From Anisus vortex (taxonomy: Eukaryota > Mollusca > Gastropoda > Planorbidae): 64,000 nt of DNA. Positions 1 to 10,561 of the stretch are shown here, in pieces. Below the pieces are notes generated by a model. It saw nothing but the letters and a program-made list of their open reading frames with translations, was not told the DNA's origin and made no database searches. How positions within the stretch are numbered: the stretch's first letter is position 1; each line of letters opens with the position of its first letter. The DNA is taken from positions 1 through 64,000 of the forward strand of contig CASBPS010000114.1 in assembly GCA_949126835.1 (NCBI GenBank), written 5' to 3'. A program made the position numbers and the translations under genes.

Positions 1-990
1 GAACTATTTTATTATTGTATATATCTTGTACATACTTGCTCCTATGAAAATTATCACCTGAATTAACGATCTTTTGATTGAAACATTTACTCTGAAGCTT
101 CCTTGTAAAGTTTCTATTGTATTCTACTGTTTACAATATCATAAGGTTATCCAACGTCAAGGAAATTAAGTGTTAGAACGCAAATCCTGAGTTTGATAAA
201 AATTTACTTAAGCTTTAACATAACTTTGTTAATTAATGTTCGTAAAAGACATAAACATAGATATTTAGTTTAAAACAATAATAATAATTACACAGAGGTG
301 TTAAAACGAACTGTCATTTTTTAAGGACGCCAGTAACAAATGATACCGTGACATGAAATTTAGTTTTTTAGTGTTTTCTTGCCTAAAACACAGAAAAACT
401 GTATTTTTTTAAATTTCTTTTGGAATATATTTGGGTGTCTTTAACATTAGCAAGTTGAATAGGAATGATATTAAATTTGTCCATATAAACTAGTTTTAAA
501 ACCACATTGTACATTTATGTACATAAATATACATTATGAGACTACTTCTAAGATATATTTGAATTATATTCTCATAATCTCTCACAACCTTTACTCAATT
601 CAACATGCAATTACTTAAATAGAAGACGAAGATTATATAATACACTCAATATATTGATTCAGCAGCCATGTATGTAATAAATATGATGTAACGAAAGACA
701 TTCTAGTGAATTTCTAGATTCTACCTGTCCTAATTATGTAAAAACAAATACAAATAATGTTGAATCTGAGATAAGACTATTCAGCTTTGCAGATTGTTTT
801 AATCAAATTCATGTTGACCAAATTCTAGAATACATCATACAGCCGACAAAGAAAAAAAAAGAATATTTCAATAAAAAAATAACATTTTCACAAAATAACT
901 TTCATTGGTTTATTGCATCATCACTTTCTATTACATATGTAAAAATCACGAAAAAAATAAAATCTCAGCAAGATATGGGTTAAGTAAGTA
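1..990. other. AT-rich sequence, no gene seen
   Basis: I see no open frame with a recognisable domain, no RNA gene and no clear repeat boundary here. It is AT-rich with scattered A and T runs. Confidence 0.5.
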
Positions 991-992
991 TT

Positions 993-1060
993 AGCTGGGG
1001 CCACACCCACTGGTCTGGCGGGCAGGTTGTGTCCCGCGGGCCCCCTGTTGCACACCTCTG
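993..1060 (-). mobile_element. hAT-type transposon end fragment
   Basis: A short GC-rich patch in AT-rich DNA. Read on the minus strand it begins CAGAGGTGTGCAACAGGG, resembling the CAG-GTC/GTG-GCAAC ends of many animal hAT elements. No partner end or target duplication was found, so this is a fragment. Confidence 0.35.
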
Positions 1061-1074
1061 ATCTAGATCTATAC

Positions 1075-1830
1075 AATTTTTGTGTACGACACTTCGTCTA
1101 CATCAAGTCTTACATTTCCCTGAATTAAAGTCAAGCATTCATCAACGCTAGGAAGACTCAGTGACATCATTCAGTTTCTAAAATTTAAAATGAACTCGAA
1201 CCCAAAGCAACGTTCTACCGACATTACATCTAGGACGACTACTCGTCTAACAACACTTCGTCTACAGACTTCGTCTATTGCAACATCTATTGTGTAGAAA
1301 CTGCGTCCATCGTCACATTTTGACTACCAGATAATTCATCTAACGCGACAGCTCGACTATTAGACAATTCGTCTACTGCGACCGTTTGTCTACCTGCTAA
1401 TTTGTCAATCACTCTGTTGTACCTGTTTTATCAATTGAGCACAAAAACACGTGTTTTCAATTCGAATGTAAACAAATTTGTAGAAAAAAAGATATAGCCT
1501 TATTTTAAACAAGACTCAAACCGGAGATTTCTAAGTTCTACTTACGGTGAGCTGTAACAAGACCACCAGCTAGTTAGAGGAAGTAAGCTGAACTAAATAT
1601 GGGCGCAGTGGTCATACGGCAGAACATTATCATTTCATAGATGTCGGATTCGAGTCCTTGTTAAACTTCAAGGGCGGATTTGTGTCCCTGAGTTAATCAA
1701 TTATTGACTTTGTGCTCATGTAAACGAAAGACAAGTGTGCAGTGTGTTTGAGACACAGTCCCACTGTATGTCGAGCTAAAAGAATCTGAACGTCGCCTCA
1801 ATAAACCAAAGCTCTGAAGTTGTTGTTTCT
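1075..1830 (+). repeat. Composite dispersed repeat, copy 1, with tRNA-like segment
   Basis: About 750 bp that recurs from 10,562 to 12,866. The first part is studded with irregular CTTCGTCTA motifs (roughly 1,093-1,400). It is followed by a stretch around CAAACCGGAGATTTCTA (1,517) and a tRNA-like portion at 1,598-1,720 with a B-box-like GGATTCGAGTCC. No coding potential is seen. The right end, near GAAGTTGTTGTTT, abuts retrotransposon noncoding sequence. It may be a SINE-like or LTR-derived composite; the family is not recognised. Confidence 0.55.
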
Positions 1831-1839
1831 TTTTTAAAA

Positions 1840-2460
1840 CTAGATAACAAATGTTTTCTTTTAATTTAGTTATTAAATAGAACCAATAAGTAATATGTAC
1901 TATTTTATCTCTTAGAAGGAGATGTAGTTTGTAGAAGTATCACTTGTAATCAATTGATACTATAATATTTTTTCCGTATATCTGGGAAAAGAGGGTAATA
2001 AATAAGAACACTTGGCTTAAAGAAGTGTACATTTCCAAATCTAAATCATTTCAATCTTTTTAATTAAACTTGTCAAAATTAAGACTTTAATTATTGAATT
2101 AATATATAATATTTTAAAATCTCTTGATAAATTGTTATATTTTGGTAATAGAATGGGATAAAATAGGGATACTATCCCTATGTTGTATATAAGTTATTAG
2201 TATATTATATATTCCATATATCTGGGAATGGAGGGAAATAAAAGTACTTAAAATTGTGTACTTGTCCAACCCTGAAAGTTTTTATTAAACTTTTGTATTC
2301 AACTATTCAAGTTGCCCAAAATCCAGGCATAATAATAGTGAATTACATTTCTAATATTTAAATTTCTGTAGTAATATGTTGAATATATTGTACTTTTCTG
2401 TATATCTGAGAAAAGGGGAAGTAATAATCACTTTAAGTATGAACCCTGACCTACCCATCA
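1840..2460 (+). mobile_element. Gypsy-type 3-prime noncoding/LTR fragment
   Basis: This segment aligns by eye along most of its length with the reverse complement of about 61,170-61,560, the noncoding DNA behind the minus-strand pol fragment at 61.9-64 kb. Shared blocks include GGTAATAGAATGGGA, ATATATTCCATATATC and GAGAAAAGGGGAAGTAA. It therefore looks like a detached LTR or 3-prime noncoding piece of the same retrotransposon family, without coding sequence. Ends are approximate. Confidence 0.6.
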
Positions 2461-2734
2461 ATAGATATCAGTAAACACAATAATTTATTATAGTTTCCTA
2501 CATTTTGATTCATTGAAGAATATACATATATTTGTATTTGTGTTTTGAATAAAGTTCTTTTGAAGTAAGCAGAAACTACAATTGTCACTTGATAATTTAT
2601 CAAGTCTACGTTTGATTTGCTATGCTTATATGCTGAATAGAATAAATGTCAGTTGACTAAGTTGGATCTGAATAAAATGTTAAGTTGCTTATACGAATTA
2701 CCAAGCTACCAATAATAAAAATAATTTTAAGCAC

Positions 2735-3599
2735 TAACGCCTGCAAAGAGTTCGGCCTGCAGGTGAGCAAAAAGAAGACAAATATCATGGCCCAAGACAC
2801 ATGCTCCGTTCCTACCATTACTATAAAAAACGAAAACATGGAGGTTGTGGACTGCTTCACCTACTTGGGGTCCAAGATTTCCAGCTCATTGTCCATAGAG
2901 GATGACTTAAATAGCAGTATCGGCAAGGCAGCTGCCACAATGGCTAAACTTAGTAAACGGATTTGGGAAAACACCAAGCTGACAGAAAGGACCAAACTGT
3001 GTGTCTACCAGGCCTGCGTCATCAGCACGCTGCTTTATGGAAGTGAATCATGGACAACCTATGCGTCCCATGAGCGCAAGCTAAATAGCTTCCGACTGAG
3101 GTGTCTGCGTCGCGTCCTTGGCATTAAATGGCAAGACAAAGTCTTTAATAGTAAGGTACTGACTTGCGCCAGCGCCCAAAGCATGTTCGTAGTCCTCAGT
3201 GAAAGACGCCTAAGATGGCTAGGACATGTAAGAAGAAAGAGTCCAGGCAGAATCTTTAAGGACCTCCTATATGGAAAATTGACATCCGGGAAGAGGAAAA
3301 CAGGTCGTCCACGCCTCCGCTATAAAGATGTCTGCATGAGGGACATGAGAGCAGCCAGAATAAGTACAAGTGACTGGGAGGAGAAGGCAGAGGATAGGTC
3401 CACCTGGGGCACTGCTGTCAGGGAAGGGGTTAAAATGGCAGAGGAAAATAGAAGGAAGGAGAGCATAAATAAAAGGGCTAAAAGAAAAGCGGAGAAAATA
3501 GGATTCACGGAACACGTGTGCAAAGGCTGTAAAAAAGACTGTCACTCAAGGATAGGCCTGCTCAGCCACACGAGGAAGTGCAACCTCGTACCACGGTGA
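2735..3599 (+). pseudogene. LINE reverse transcriptase, C-terminal part (5-prime truncated)
   Basis: An open frame of about 290 residues matching the C-terminal part of non-LTR retrotransposon reverse transcriptases. It starts just past where the catalytic motif would lie (GLQVSKKKTNIM, the segment after YADD). It continues through VDCFTYLGSKI, a thumb with LLYGSESWT and RRLRWLGHVRR, and the GRPRLRYKDV block. It ends in a small Cys/His motif (CKGCKKDC then H-TRKC) typical of this LINE group. Endonuclease, fingers and catalytic palm are absent, so this is a dead 5-prime truncated copy with an intact reading frame. The family resembles the RTE-like or Nimbus-like LINEs known in snails, but the clade is not certain. 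A decayed relative lies at 27.2-27.9 kb on the other strand. Confidence 0.85.
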
Positions 3600-3742
3600 T
3601 GCACCATCGTCTCGCGAGACGGAAGGATGCCATTGGTTGATTGATATTGTTCATAATATGTAAAAAATGAGTCTTTATTCAAAATATTATTGCTTTCAAT
3701 GCTTGTTTGAATATTTACTCTTCTGATATTAAAATGATAATT

Positions 3743-3975
3743 ATCTTATGTTATATATTACAATCGCTCCTTCTATAAAGATGATTATTGCGTCCTACAT
3801 TCAGCCGTAGTGTGAGTCTAGTCTTGCATGTTTAGTAATGTTTTAAATGATGTTAAGTTACTGGTTTTCCTAATTTGTTCAGGCTACACATTCCATGCCC
3901 CAATGCTACTCAGAAGAAAGAGTACTTATATTCATTTGTTTCCGTATAAGGAATAATGAAAGTGTTTGTTATCCT
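3743..3975 (-). mobile_element. LINE 3-prime end fragment (ATAAG-tail family)
   Basis: On the minus strand this reads as the last coding residues and 3-prime UTR of a non-LTR element: a GCATGGAATG(G/T)GT block (the A-W-N-x-L motif of RT C-termini), CAGGAAAACCAGTAACTTAA, then TCTTTATAGAAGGAGCG and a decayed ATAAG tail. Sister fragments sit at 25.2, 33.9, 48.7, 52.7, 56.7 and 57.6 kb. Confidence 0.6.
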
Positions 3976-4770
3976 TACGTTTATCCTCCTGCAATACACT
4001 TTCACTGCAGCTTGCCAACGCCTAGCTTTGACACAACCATGAGCCGATTGAAGACTCAACTATTCCAGTACTCTATCTCTAACTGTTGTCAGCGCATAGA
4101 ACTGTCATCAATAGGATATGCGCTATACAAGAATTATTCTATTTTTTATTATAATTGGATGTGTCTTTAGTTGCCATTTTTTCTTGTTTGAATTGTAGAC
4201 TCAATTGCTGTTTCTATCAAGGGAGATAGATTATATGCAATCATTAAAACTTTGAAAATCCAGAAACTTAGTCGAACCATAAAACGTTTATTATCTTTAC
4301 GTCTTGGTGTGTATTTACTTACTTACAGTATTGAGTTTAGACAGGAATCCCCTCCCACTACAGCTTCGCCAGCGCCCTAGCTTCGACACCTTTAGGAGCC
4401 GGCTGAAGACTCACCTATTCCATTAACAGTATTCACATATAATATATACATTTTCGTCTGTTCTTCGTTGTTTTTACTCTATCTGTAACTGTTGTCAGCG
4501 AAAATAACTTTCATCAACGCCACTCAACTGTATAAGCGCTGAACAAGAATTATTATTATTATTACTATTATTATTATAATTGGATGTTTGTTTAGTTGCC
4601 GCTCTTACTTGTTGGAATTGTACTCAATTGTTGTTTCCATCAAGGAAGATAGATTATCTGTAATGATTAAAACTTTGATAATCCAGAACTTTAGTCGAAC
4701 CATAAAACGTTCATTTATATTTATGTCTTGATGTGTATTTACTAGCTTACAGTATTTGAGTTTAGAGTTT
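3976..4770 (+). repeat. Tandemly duplicated LINE tail with ATT microsatellite
   Basis: Two related segments about 429 bp apart. Each carries a RT-C-terminus-like stretch (FDTxxSRLKTxLF, near 4,030 and 4,385), then GTTGTCAGCG, then GAATTATT-rich sequence with an ATT run (4,549-4,577), then a shared 160-bp block (4,180-4,340 and 4,609-4,770) containing GTCGAACCATAAAACGTT. The pattern fits tandem duplication of a CR1-like LINE 3-prime end. Neither copy has a usable open frame. Confidence 0.6.
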
Positions 4771-4879
4771 GATTATTAATTCATTATTACTATTTAGTTT
4801 TCATTTGTTATTGTAAAAGTTAACTTTCTTTTATCACCCCAATTAAAGAATATGAATATAGTATAATTTTATATGTGTT

Positions 4880-5102
4880 AACATAAACTAAAGTATCCCA
4901 TCGGACCAAACTGATCCATTGGGCCGGTGTAACAGCCTTCACCAGTTTCTGTCTCTATGCGCAGACGCCTTTACTTTAACCGTATTAGGTACCTATTAGA
5001 GTTGGGTAAAACTCCTAGCCTGCACCAGGATTCAAACCCTGCGCCTTCGGTGCCAGTCGAACGCGCTGCCGCTCGTCCACCGTGCTCCCCCCCCCCCCCC
5101 CC
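4880..5102 (-). mobile_element. tRNA-derived SINE
   Basis: On the minus strand a tRNA-like head with the box-B-like motif GGTTTGAATCCTGG (5,020-5,040) follows AGCGCGTTCGACTGG, and is followed by a body with GTAAAGTAAAGG-type sequence and GGCCCAATGGATCAG. A run of about 17 C (5,086-5,102) marks the head end. Related copies are at 47.34-47.61 kb (+) and 51.52-51.77 kb (-). Confidence 0.65.
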
Positions 5103-5990
5103 GTTAACGTAATATACTAATAGTTTCTATATTGTATAAAATATTGACTGTGGAATTCATGTGCAGATGATTTCAGCTTTTTGTTTTTTGTGTGAATAGC
5201 GACCAGTTGCATTGTAAATAAACTTAATAAATAAATTCTTCTTTTAATGATACTTCATTTATCATTGAAAACAAGAACACAAACAGAGATAAAATGTCAT
5301 ACAGGCCTAGATTTGGAAATTATAATATATAACATAATATACACACACTTATTGAAACGTCACAATAGTTTTGGCACTTTAAGAAATTGAGAAATATTTT
5401 TTTTTTATTTTAATAACTTTATTTAGCCAAATAAACCATATTAAATATTCATTAGTTTTGAATTATAAACAGAACATAAAAATTGTAAAGATAGCCGAAG
5501 CATGCTTGTACAATGTCATCACTGGCTGTAAACTATGAAAACAGCTAACAACTAAAGGCAAATGTGACAATTTGTTAAAGTATTTGTCTATGTATGAATA
5601 TAATATGTATATATAAATATATATGTATGAAAACAAAAGTTATTTTGAAGGATCTAATAGCAGATGTTATAATTCCATCCGTCCGATATCTAAGACTAAG
5701 CTTTGATTCTATTCTTATTGTCCTTTCCACTAATTCGTGTAAATGTTTTATAGCGAGAGTTATCCACACTTTATTTCTTTTATTCAATATTCGATTATTG
5801 TGTCAATATTTGTTAGCTTCATGTGTAAGTTCATTCTGCATGAATTGAAATGAACATAAATCGTCACAAAATACAACAACTATTAACACGCTATTTAAAG
5901 AGATAATTATGACATTGCTACAAACTGTTTAAGATGAGATAACATTTTCAAGCATCAAGTTATATTGGCGTGTACACATTTGAAATGTTA
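5103..5990. other. Intergenic, no gene seen
   Basis: AT-rich sequence with short T and AT runs. Small open frames near 5,575-5,850 occur on both strands, have no recognisable features and look like chance. Confidence 0.5.
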
Positions 5991-5996
5991 TTTAAT
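5991..5996 (-). promoter_or_regulatory. Putative polyadenylation signal of the fibrinogen-domain gene
   Basis: ATTAAA on the minus strand, 45 nt beyond the TGA stop at 6,041-6,043. The position suits a polyadenylation signal; only the hexamer supports it. Confidence 0.35.
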
Positions 5997-6040
5997 ACAT
6001 TTTAGAACTCAATATTAGTTCTTGAGTTGAAAAAGAAAGT

Positions 6041-7578
6041 TCAAAATTCTCTAATTTTCATTTCAGACATCGTAACACTTGCAGAATAGCCAGTGAGTCC
6101 ATTCCAATTAAGACCTTTAGCATATTCTGTACTTGCCCACTTGCCGTTCAGATTGGAGTAACCGCAATACTCGGAGTACCACCAACCACCGTGATACAAC
6201 ACGGCACACATATTACTATACAAGTCATTATCTTTGACAAAAGTAGAAAACTTTTGATCTGCATGAGTGTTCAATAAGTTATCTGTTGCGTTTCCAGAGA
6301 AATTGCCAATTTTCAGTCTATAACTTTCAACTTCACCATACAGACGAAAGCGAGAGTAGCTTGCAAAATAGTTGGTATTATTAAATCTTAGGTCAACTCT
6401 CATTTCAAATCTTCTCTTGGTAGTCAACTGATGTATATTCTCATTGCCAAGGTAAAATTCACCGATGTCGTAATCTCCAAATCCATATTTATAATCTTCC
6501 CATCCACGATAAAAATCGACTTTGCCGTTAATCCTTCTCTGAAAGATAATCCAACCCCCACCATCTGTCTCTGTGTCACACATGACATCAACTCCTGAGG
6601 AAAGTGTCACTACGACTCTGCCATCTTTACTGGTAACCCCTTTACATGTAGATGGACTAACTGGGCATTGTATTTCAACTCTCAAATTGTAGTCAGTGAG
6701 ATTAGCTGAAAATTGTGAAGAAAAGAGTAATTATTGATATTGGAAGTAAATTAGAAATAATTGTGTCTATTTCACTTCTAGTTAAAGTTGTTTTGTTATT
6801 CTAGAAGTCATCTACCGTATGAGTTTATGAGGCTATACGATTTAGTTTTGTTATTCTAGAAGTCATCTACCGTGTGAGTTTATGAGCCTATACGATTTAG
6901 TTTTGTTATTCTAGAAGTCATCTACCATGTGAGTTTATGAGGCTATACGATTTAGTTTTGTTATTCTAGAAGTCATCTACCGTGTGAGTTTATGAGGCTA
7001 TACGATTTAGTTTTGTGATAAAACCGTTATCAAGTTCATAGATATTCTTTGAAAGCGTTTAATAATAGACGAGATCAAACAAGAAACGCTGCTTCCCGGG
7101 CTATATAAAACAAACAGGTCTGAAATATACATTTACCTTACTTACTGCTGTATCTGATAGAAGTTTTGTTTACATTTTTAGTTTTCAACTCTATTTAACT
7201 TAAGAAATGTCTTAAGTAAATTTAATTCAGATTATTTGTATGCAAAGCCACTTTATTATAGACTCTATATCTAAATAAAATCATTTTAAAAAAATACTCC
7301 CGAGAAAATGGGTTACGGCACTTAAACAATAGCATGAAATTAAACAATAAATGCACTCAATTATGAAAAAAAGTTTGTAATATTCATGTCATATATAATG
7401 AATATAAATACTTTTTTACTTGTGGAACTTATCGAATATATACGGAATAAACAAACTATACATAAATAATGACAAATGTATAAAAAGACCACAATGTGTA
7501 CTTACCCTGAGAGTAAATAGTTAAACAACTGAAGGTGAGTAGAATGACCAAGATTGGAATACGGCCATATATACCCAT
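6041..7578 (-). CDS. Secreted fibrinogen-related (FReD) protein, two exons
   Basis: Exon 1 (7,578-7,506) encodes a signal peptide (hydrophobic IPILVILLTFSCLTI, then YSQ) and ends in a GGTAAGT donor in phase 1. Exon 2 (6,705-6,041) starts after TTTTCAG and encodes the rest, 245 residues in all. After a linker of about 25 residues the protein is one fibrinogen C-terminal domain: CDTETDGGGWIIFQRR, FGDYDIGEFYLG, the calcium loop around KDND, NMCAVLYHGGWWY and NLNGKW. Paired cysteines and four N-glycosylation sequons are visible. Fibrinogen domains usually bind carbohydrates or acetylated groups. Snail FREPs add one or two immunoglobulin domains, and none is encoded here, so this is a FReD-only, ficolin-like secreted protein. 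The 800-bp intron holds a 55-bp tandem repeat. Splice sites and phase agree well; expression is unknown. Confidence 0.9.
6790..7017 (+). repeat. 55-bp tandem repeat, four copies
   Basis: Four nearly identical 55-bp units with the core TATTCTAGAAGTCATCTACC, starting near 6,801, 6,856, 6,911 and 6,966. They lie in the intron of the FReD gene and differ at only a few positions, implying recent duplication. Confidence 0.9.
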
Positions 7579-7710
7579 TGTGTTTATTGTAAATACTGAA
7601 ATGAACACTGTGAAAAGTTCTAAGAATCCTGTATAAACGACTTTCAATTTTCACAAGAAAACAATGTAGCTAAGTAAAGCTAAATGTTCTACTGCGTCTG
7701 TAATAAATCA

Positions 7711-7721
7711 CTTTATTTATA
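7711..7721 (-). promoter_or_regulatory. Putative TATA box of the FReD gene
   Basis: TATAAATAAAG on the minus strand, about 135 nt upstream of the ATG at 7,576-7,578. The distance fits a TATA box with a short 5-prime UTR. No other promoter element was identified. Confidence 0.4.
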
Positions 7722-7729
7722 GTAAATTT

Positions 7730-8790
7730 ACGTGGGAAGCAAATCTTGTCATCAGGAAAGCAATTAAACTGCATCTTGAATAGTTGTAGGTACTCAAATC
7801 TGGCTTCCGTTTTTTTGCTAGTTCTTAAGTTTCGAGACCTCTCGTACTAAATTGGCTAACCTAATGAGACATTCATGATAGAAATATAATGTTTTCACTC
7901 GATTGTACAGAAATGAATGCCCTTGATAACTATGTATATTTGCAAGCATATTAATAGTTTACATTTTTCAATTATCAAGTAATCGAAGCGAAAATCTAGT
8001 TTTTGTAAGATTTCTTGAAAATTAACAATTTTTAGAACCACCACCTTAAAGCTTGTCCGTTTTCCTGTAAAAATCAGAAATAATTAATATGTGTATATTA
8101 TGGCTCATTATGCCCAACGGGAAAAATAAACCCTATGAAATATTATTTTACCGCCTTAAAAACATGTCTGCCGCTATCTTCGCTATTTGTAGGGTCGTTA
8201 TCAAAAAGGCGTCGTATCGGATTTTATCACTTTAGTAGTATCATAAACCGATTGTTCTCGTGTCTCTGAACCCCTATTAAGTTTAAGGATAAGTCTTTTT
8301 TTTTCTTGAAGTAAGAAAAACTGAAACTACATTTATTTTAAAGTAGATATGCTAAAGATCTTAAATTAATACTTTTTTTTTTCTTGGAAATAATATTATA
8401 ATATGTAATTTGACATGCAAATGGGATCTTCAATCTGTTTTCAGCTGATAAATGTTGATAAATATTGTCTAGATTACACTCATAGGGCCTACAAAATGCA
8501 ATAGCTGTGAGGCCTACTACAATTCTAATGTGTGTAATAAAAGACATATTTTACTTTTTAGAATAATACAATACTATTATAATAATTATTATATCTGAAC
8601 TTGAAGAAAAATCCTACCATAACATATGGTTAATTATTAATCGGTAGGGCTAAGTCATTTTAAAATATTTATTGAATAATGGTTTGTCGTGCGTAGGCCT
8701 AATACAAATAATAATAGTGCGATTATCAGATCTAGCCTGAACTTAAAAGTTTATTGTATAAACCCGCTTTGTTATACTTTTTTTTGACGG
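7730..8790. other. Intergenic, no gene seen
   Basis: AT-rich and without recognisable genes. Several GTAGGCCTA-type palindromes occur near 8,490-8,700, as they do more densely at 40.4-40.9 kb. Confidence 0.45.

Positions 8791-8794
<4 letters not shown>

Positions 8795-8861
<67 letters not shown>
8795..8861. repeat. (TA)n microsatellite
   Basis: About 33 uninterrupted TA dinucleotides. Confidence 0.98.
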
Positions 8862-8864
<3 letters not shown>

Positions 8865-9239
8865 TGTGACTTTCTATGTATGCCTAGAAATAAGTCAAAT
8901 AATAATCAAGCATAACGGGTCACCCATTAATTTGTCAACAAAATAAAGAGCGATGGGTAGACATATTTATAGACAGTTGTTGAAATGTGGGAGGGAAGGG
9001 GGTCAATATAATTTAACGTCAATAAAGTGACTTTATATAGTACATTTTATTTATACATTAGTCATGCGTTTATTTGACACACACTCATTCATCCATCAAC
9101 ATTAAAATCATAGATTTATATTACATTGCCAATTTCGTGGCCTATAATAAATGCATATACCCTCTCTATTCTGATCTGCACCAAATAAAAAATTAGTATG
9201 GTCGTGGAGGGGAACATAGGGTAGAACTGTACCACTTAT

Positions 9240-9840
9240 ATTTGTGTGAGTATGTGGGGGGGGGGGCGAAATGTGCACGCAAGAGGTGGAAAAGAAGGTT
9301 TGTTCTAAAATGTAAACAAATATATTTTTGCTAACTACTAATAGATGAAAAGTGAAAATTAGGTCGATATATTAGATCAGTTTCATAATTTTTTTTGTAT
9401 TACTTAAAAAATAATAATCTTATTAGCTCAAAATGTATTATTACAAATGGCGTGGAGGGGGGGGGGGCGGCCAATAGGAAAGAAAGGTTGACAACGAACA
9501 CAACTAGTATAACGTGCGGGGGTGGGGGAAGGGCAATAATGCAAGAGAGAATAGTGAACGAACGGGTCTGATTCTCAAATAATGCACAATATCCCCTTGA
9601 ACTATTGTACAAATAATATTGTATCGAAATATCAATAGTGAAACTAAAAATTTGATACTTTAAACATTTATATATATATATATAAAAGACATAATGAATT
9701 AGATGTCAGCGTAAACATTATTGCTAATAAATGGGGGGGTCTGGGATGGGGTCGTAAATTGTTTACATAATTTTATTTGGGGGTCTATCAAATTTTGACA
9801 ATTAATTGTTTACAATGGGGCGGGGGTAAGAAGTGCCTAA
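9240..9840 (+). other. Cluster of G-runs in AT-rich DNA
   Basis: Runs of 5-14 G recur on the plus strand near 9,255, 9,457, 9,518, 9,732, 9,779 and 9,818. The block at 9,733-9,751 (G7, TCT, G3, AT, G4) meets a four-tract G-quadruplex pattern. No gene is seen; the ORF-like stretch at 9,400-9,612 (-) only reads through the C-runs. Confidence 0.7.
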
Positions 9841-9849
9841 AAACTGTTA

Positions 9850-10560
9850 ATGTAATTAAAGGATTTCCCCTAGGACTACAGGCTACATTTCTATTGTCAT
9901 GATCATCGTATGTGCCAATCAAATTTTAATTTTAAAGTAATTAAGATTTTTATAAAAAAAAGATGCATAGATGTTGTTATACATATAACATACAATAATA
10001 TTATTATATAATAAAGATATTAAAACAAACAAAAAAAAAAGGAACAAAAATGCATTCATGTGTGTCTCCGTCATTTTGACGGGCAAAAACAACAACTTGT
10101 ATAATATATAAATAAACAAACGCCCGATGTTAAATATATTCATCTGAAATGTATAACAATTGCTCAACTATAACAGCGAAGTTAAATTCCTACAAGTGTA
10201 TTCATTAAGTATTTGTTGTTGGTTAACTGCATTCTATATTAAGGCTGCCCAAAAGTATTTCATTTTCTTTAAAATATCTTGTGCGTGTGAGAAATATACA
10301 ATTTTTTTCATGAGAAGGACACAAGGAAGCTTTATAAATGAATCTTTGTTTTTTCCTTTGTACTATTTAATGTAAAATTACAGCCCAATTGTAGAAATGA
10401 TGTTCTAGAATATGTATACGTTCATCAATATGTGAAATAAACTTATTTGAAAGCCGATTTAGTGTTTTGGGAGACTTTGAAAAGTCTTGGATTCAAATTG
10501 AGATACATAGTATAAATTGGGTTCCACCAAAAATTATCTAGTTTTAGATATACATATTTT
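9850..10560. other. Intergenic, no gene seen
   Basis: AT-rich, low-complexity in part. Two overlapping small open frames (9,919-10,167 minus, 10,160-10,375 plus) have no family features and are not supported as genes. Confidence 0.45.
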
Positions 10561-10561
10561 T

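Noticed and set aside
3267..3545. Minus-strand frames of 92 and 67 codons
   Set aside because: Shadows of the LINE reverse-transcriptase frame.
9919..10167. Hydrophobic 82-codon minus-strand frame
   Set aside because: AT-rich chance frame rich in F, I, L, Y and N with no homology pattern or splice context.
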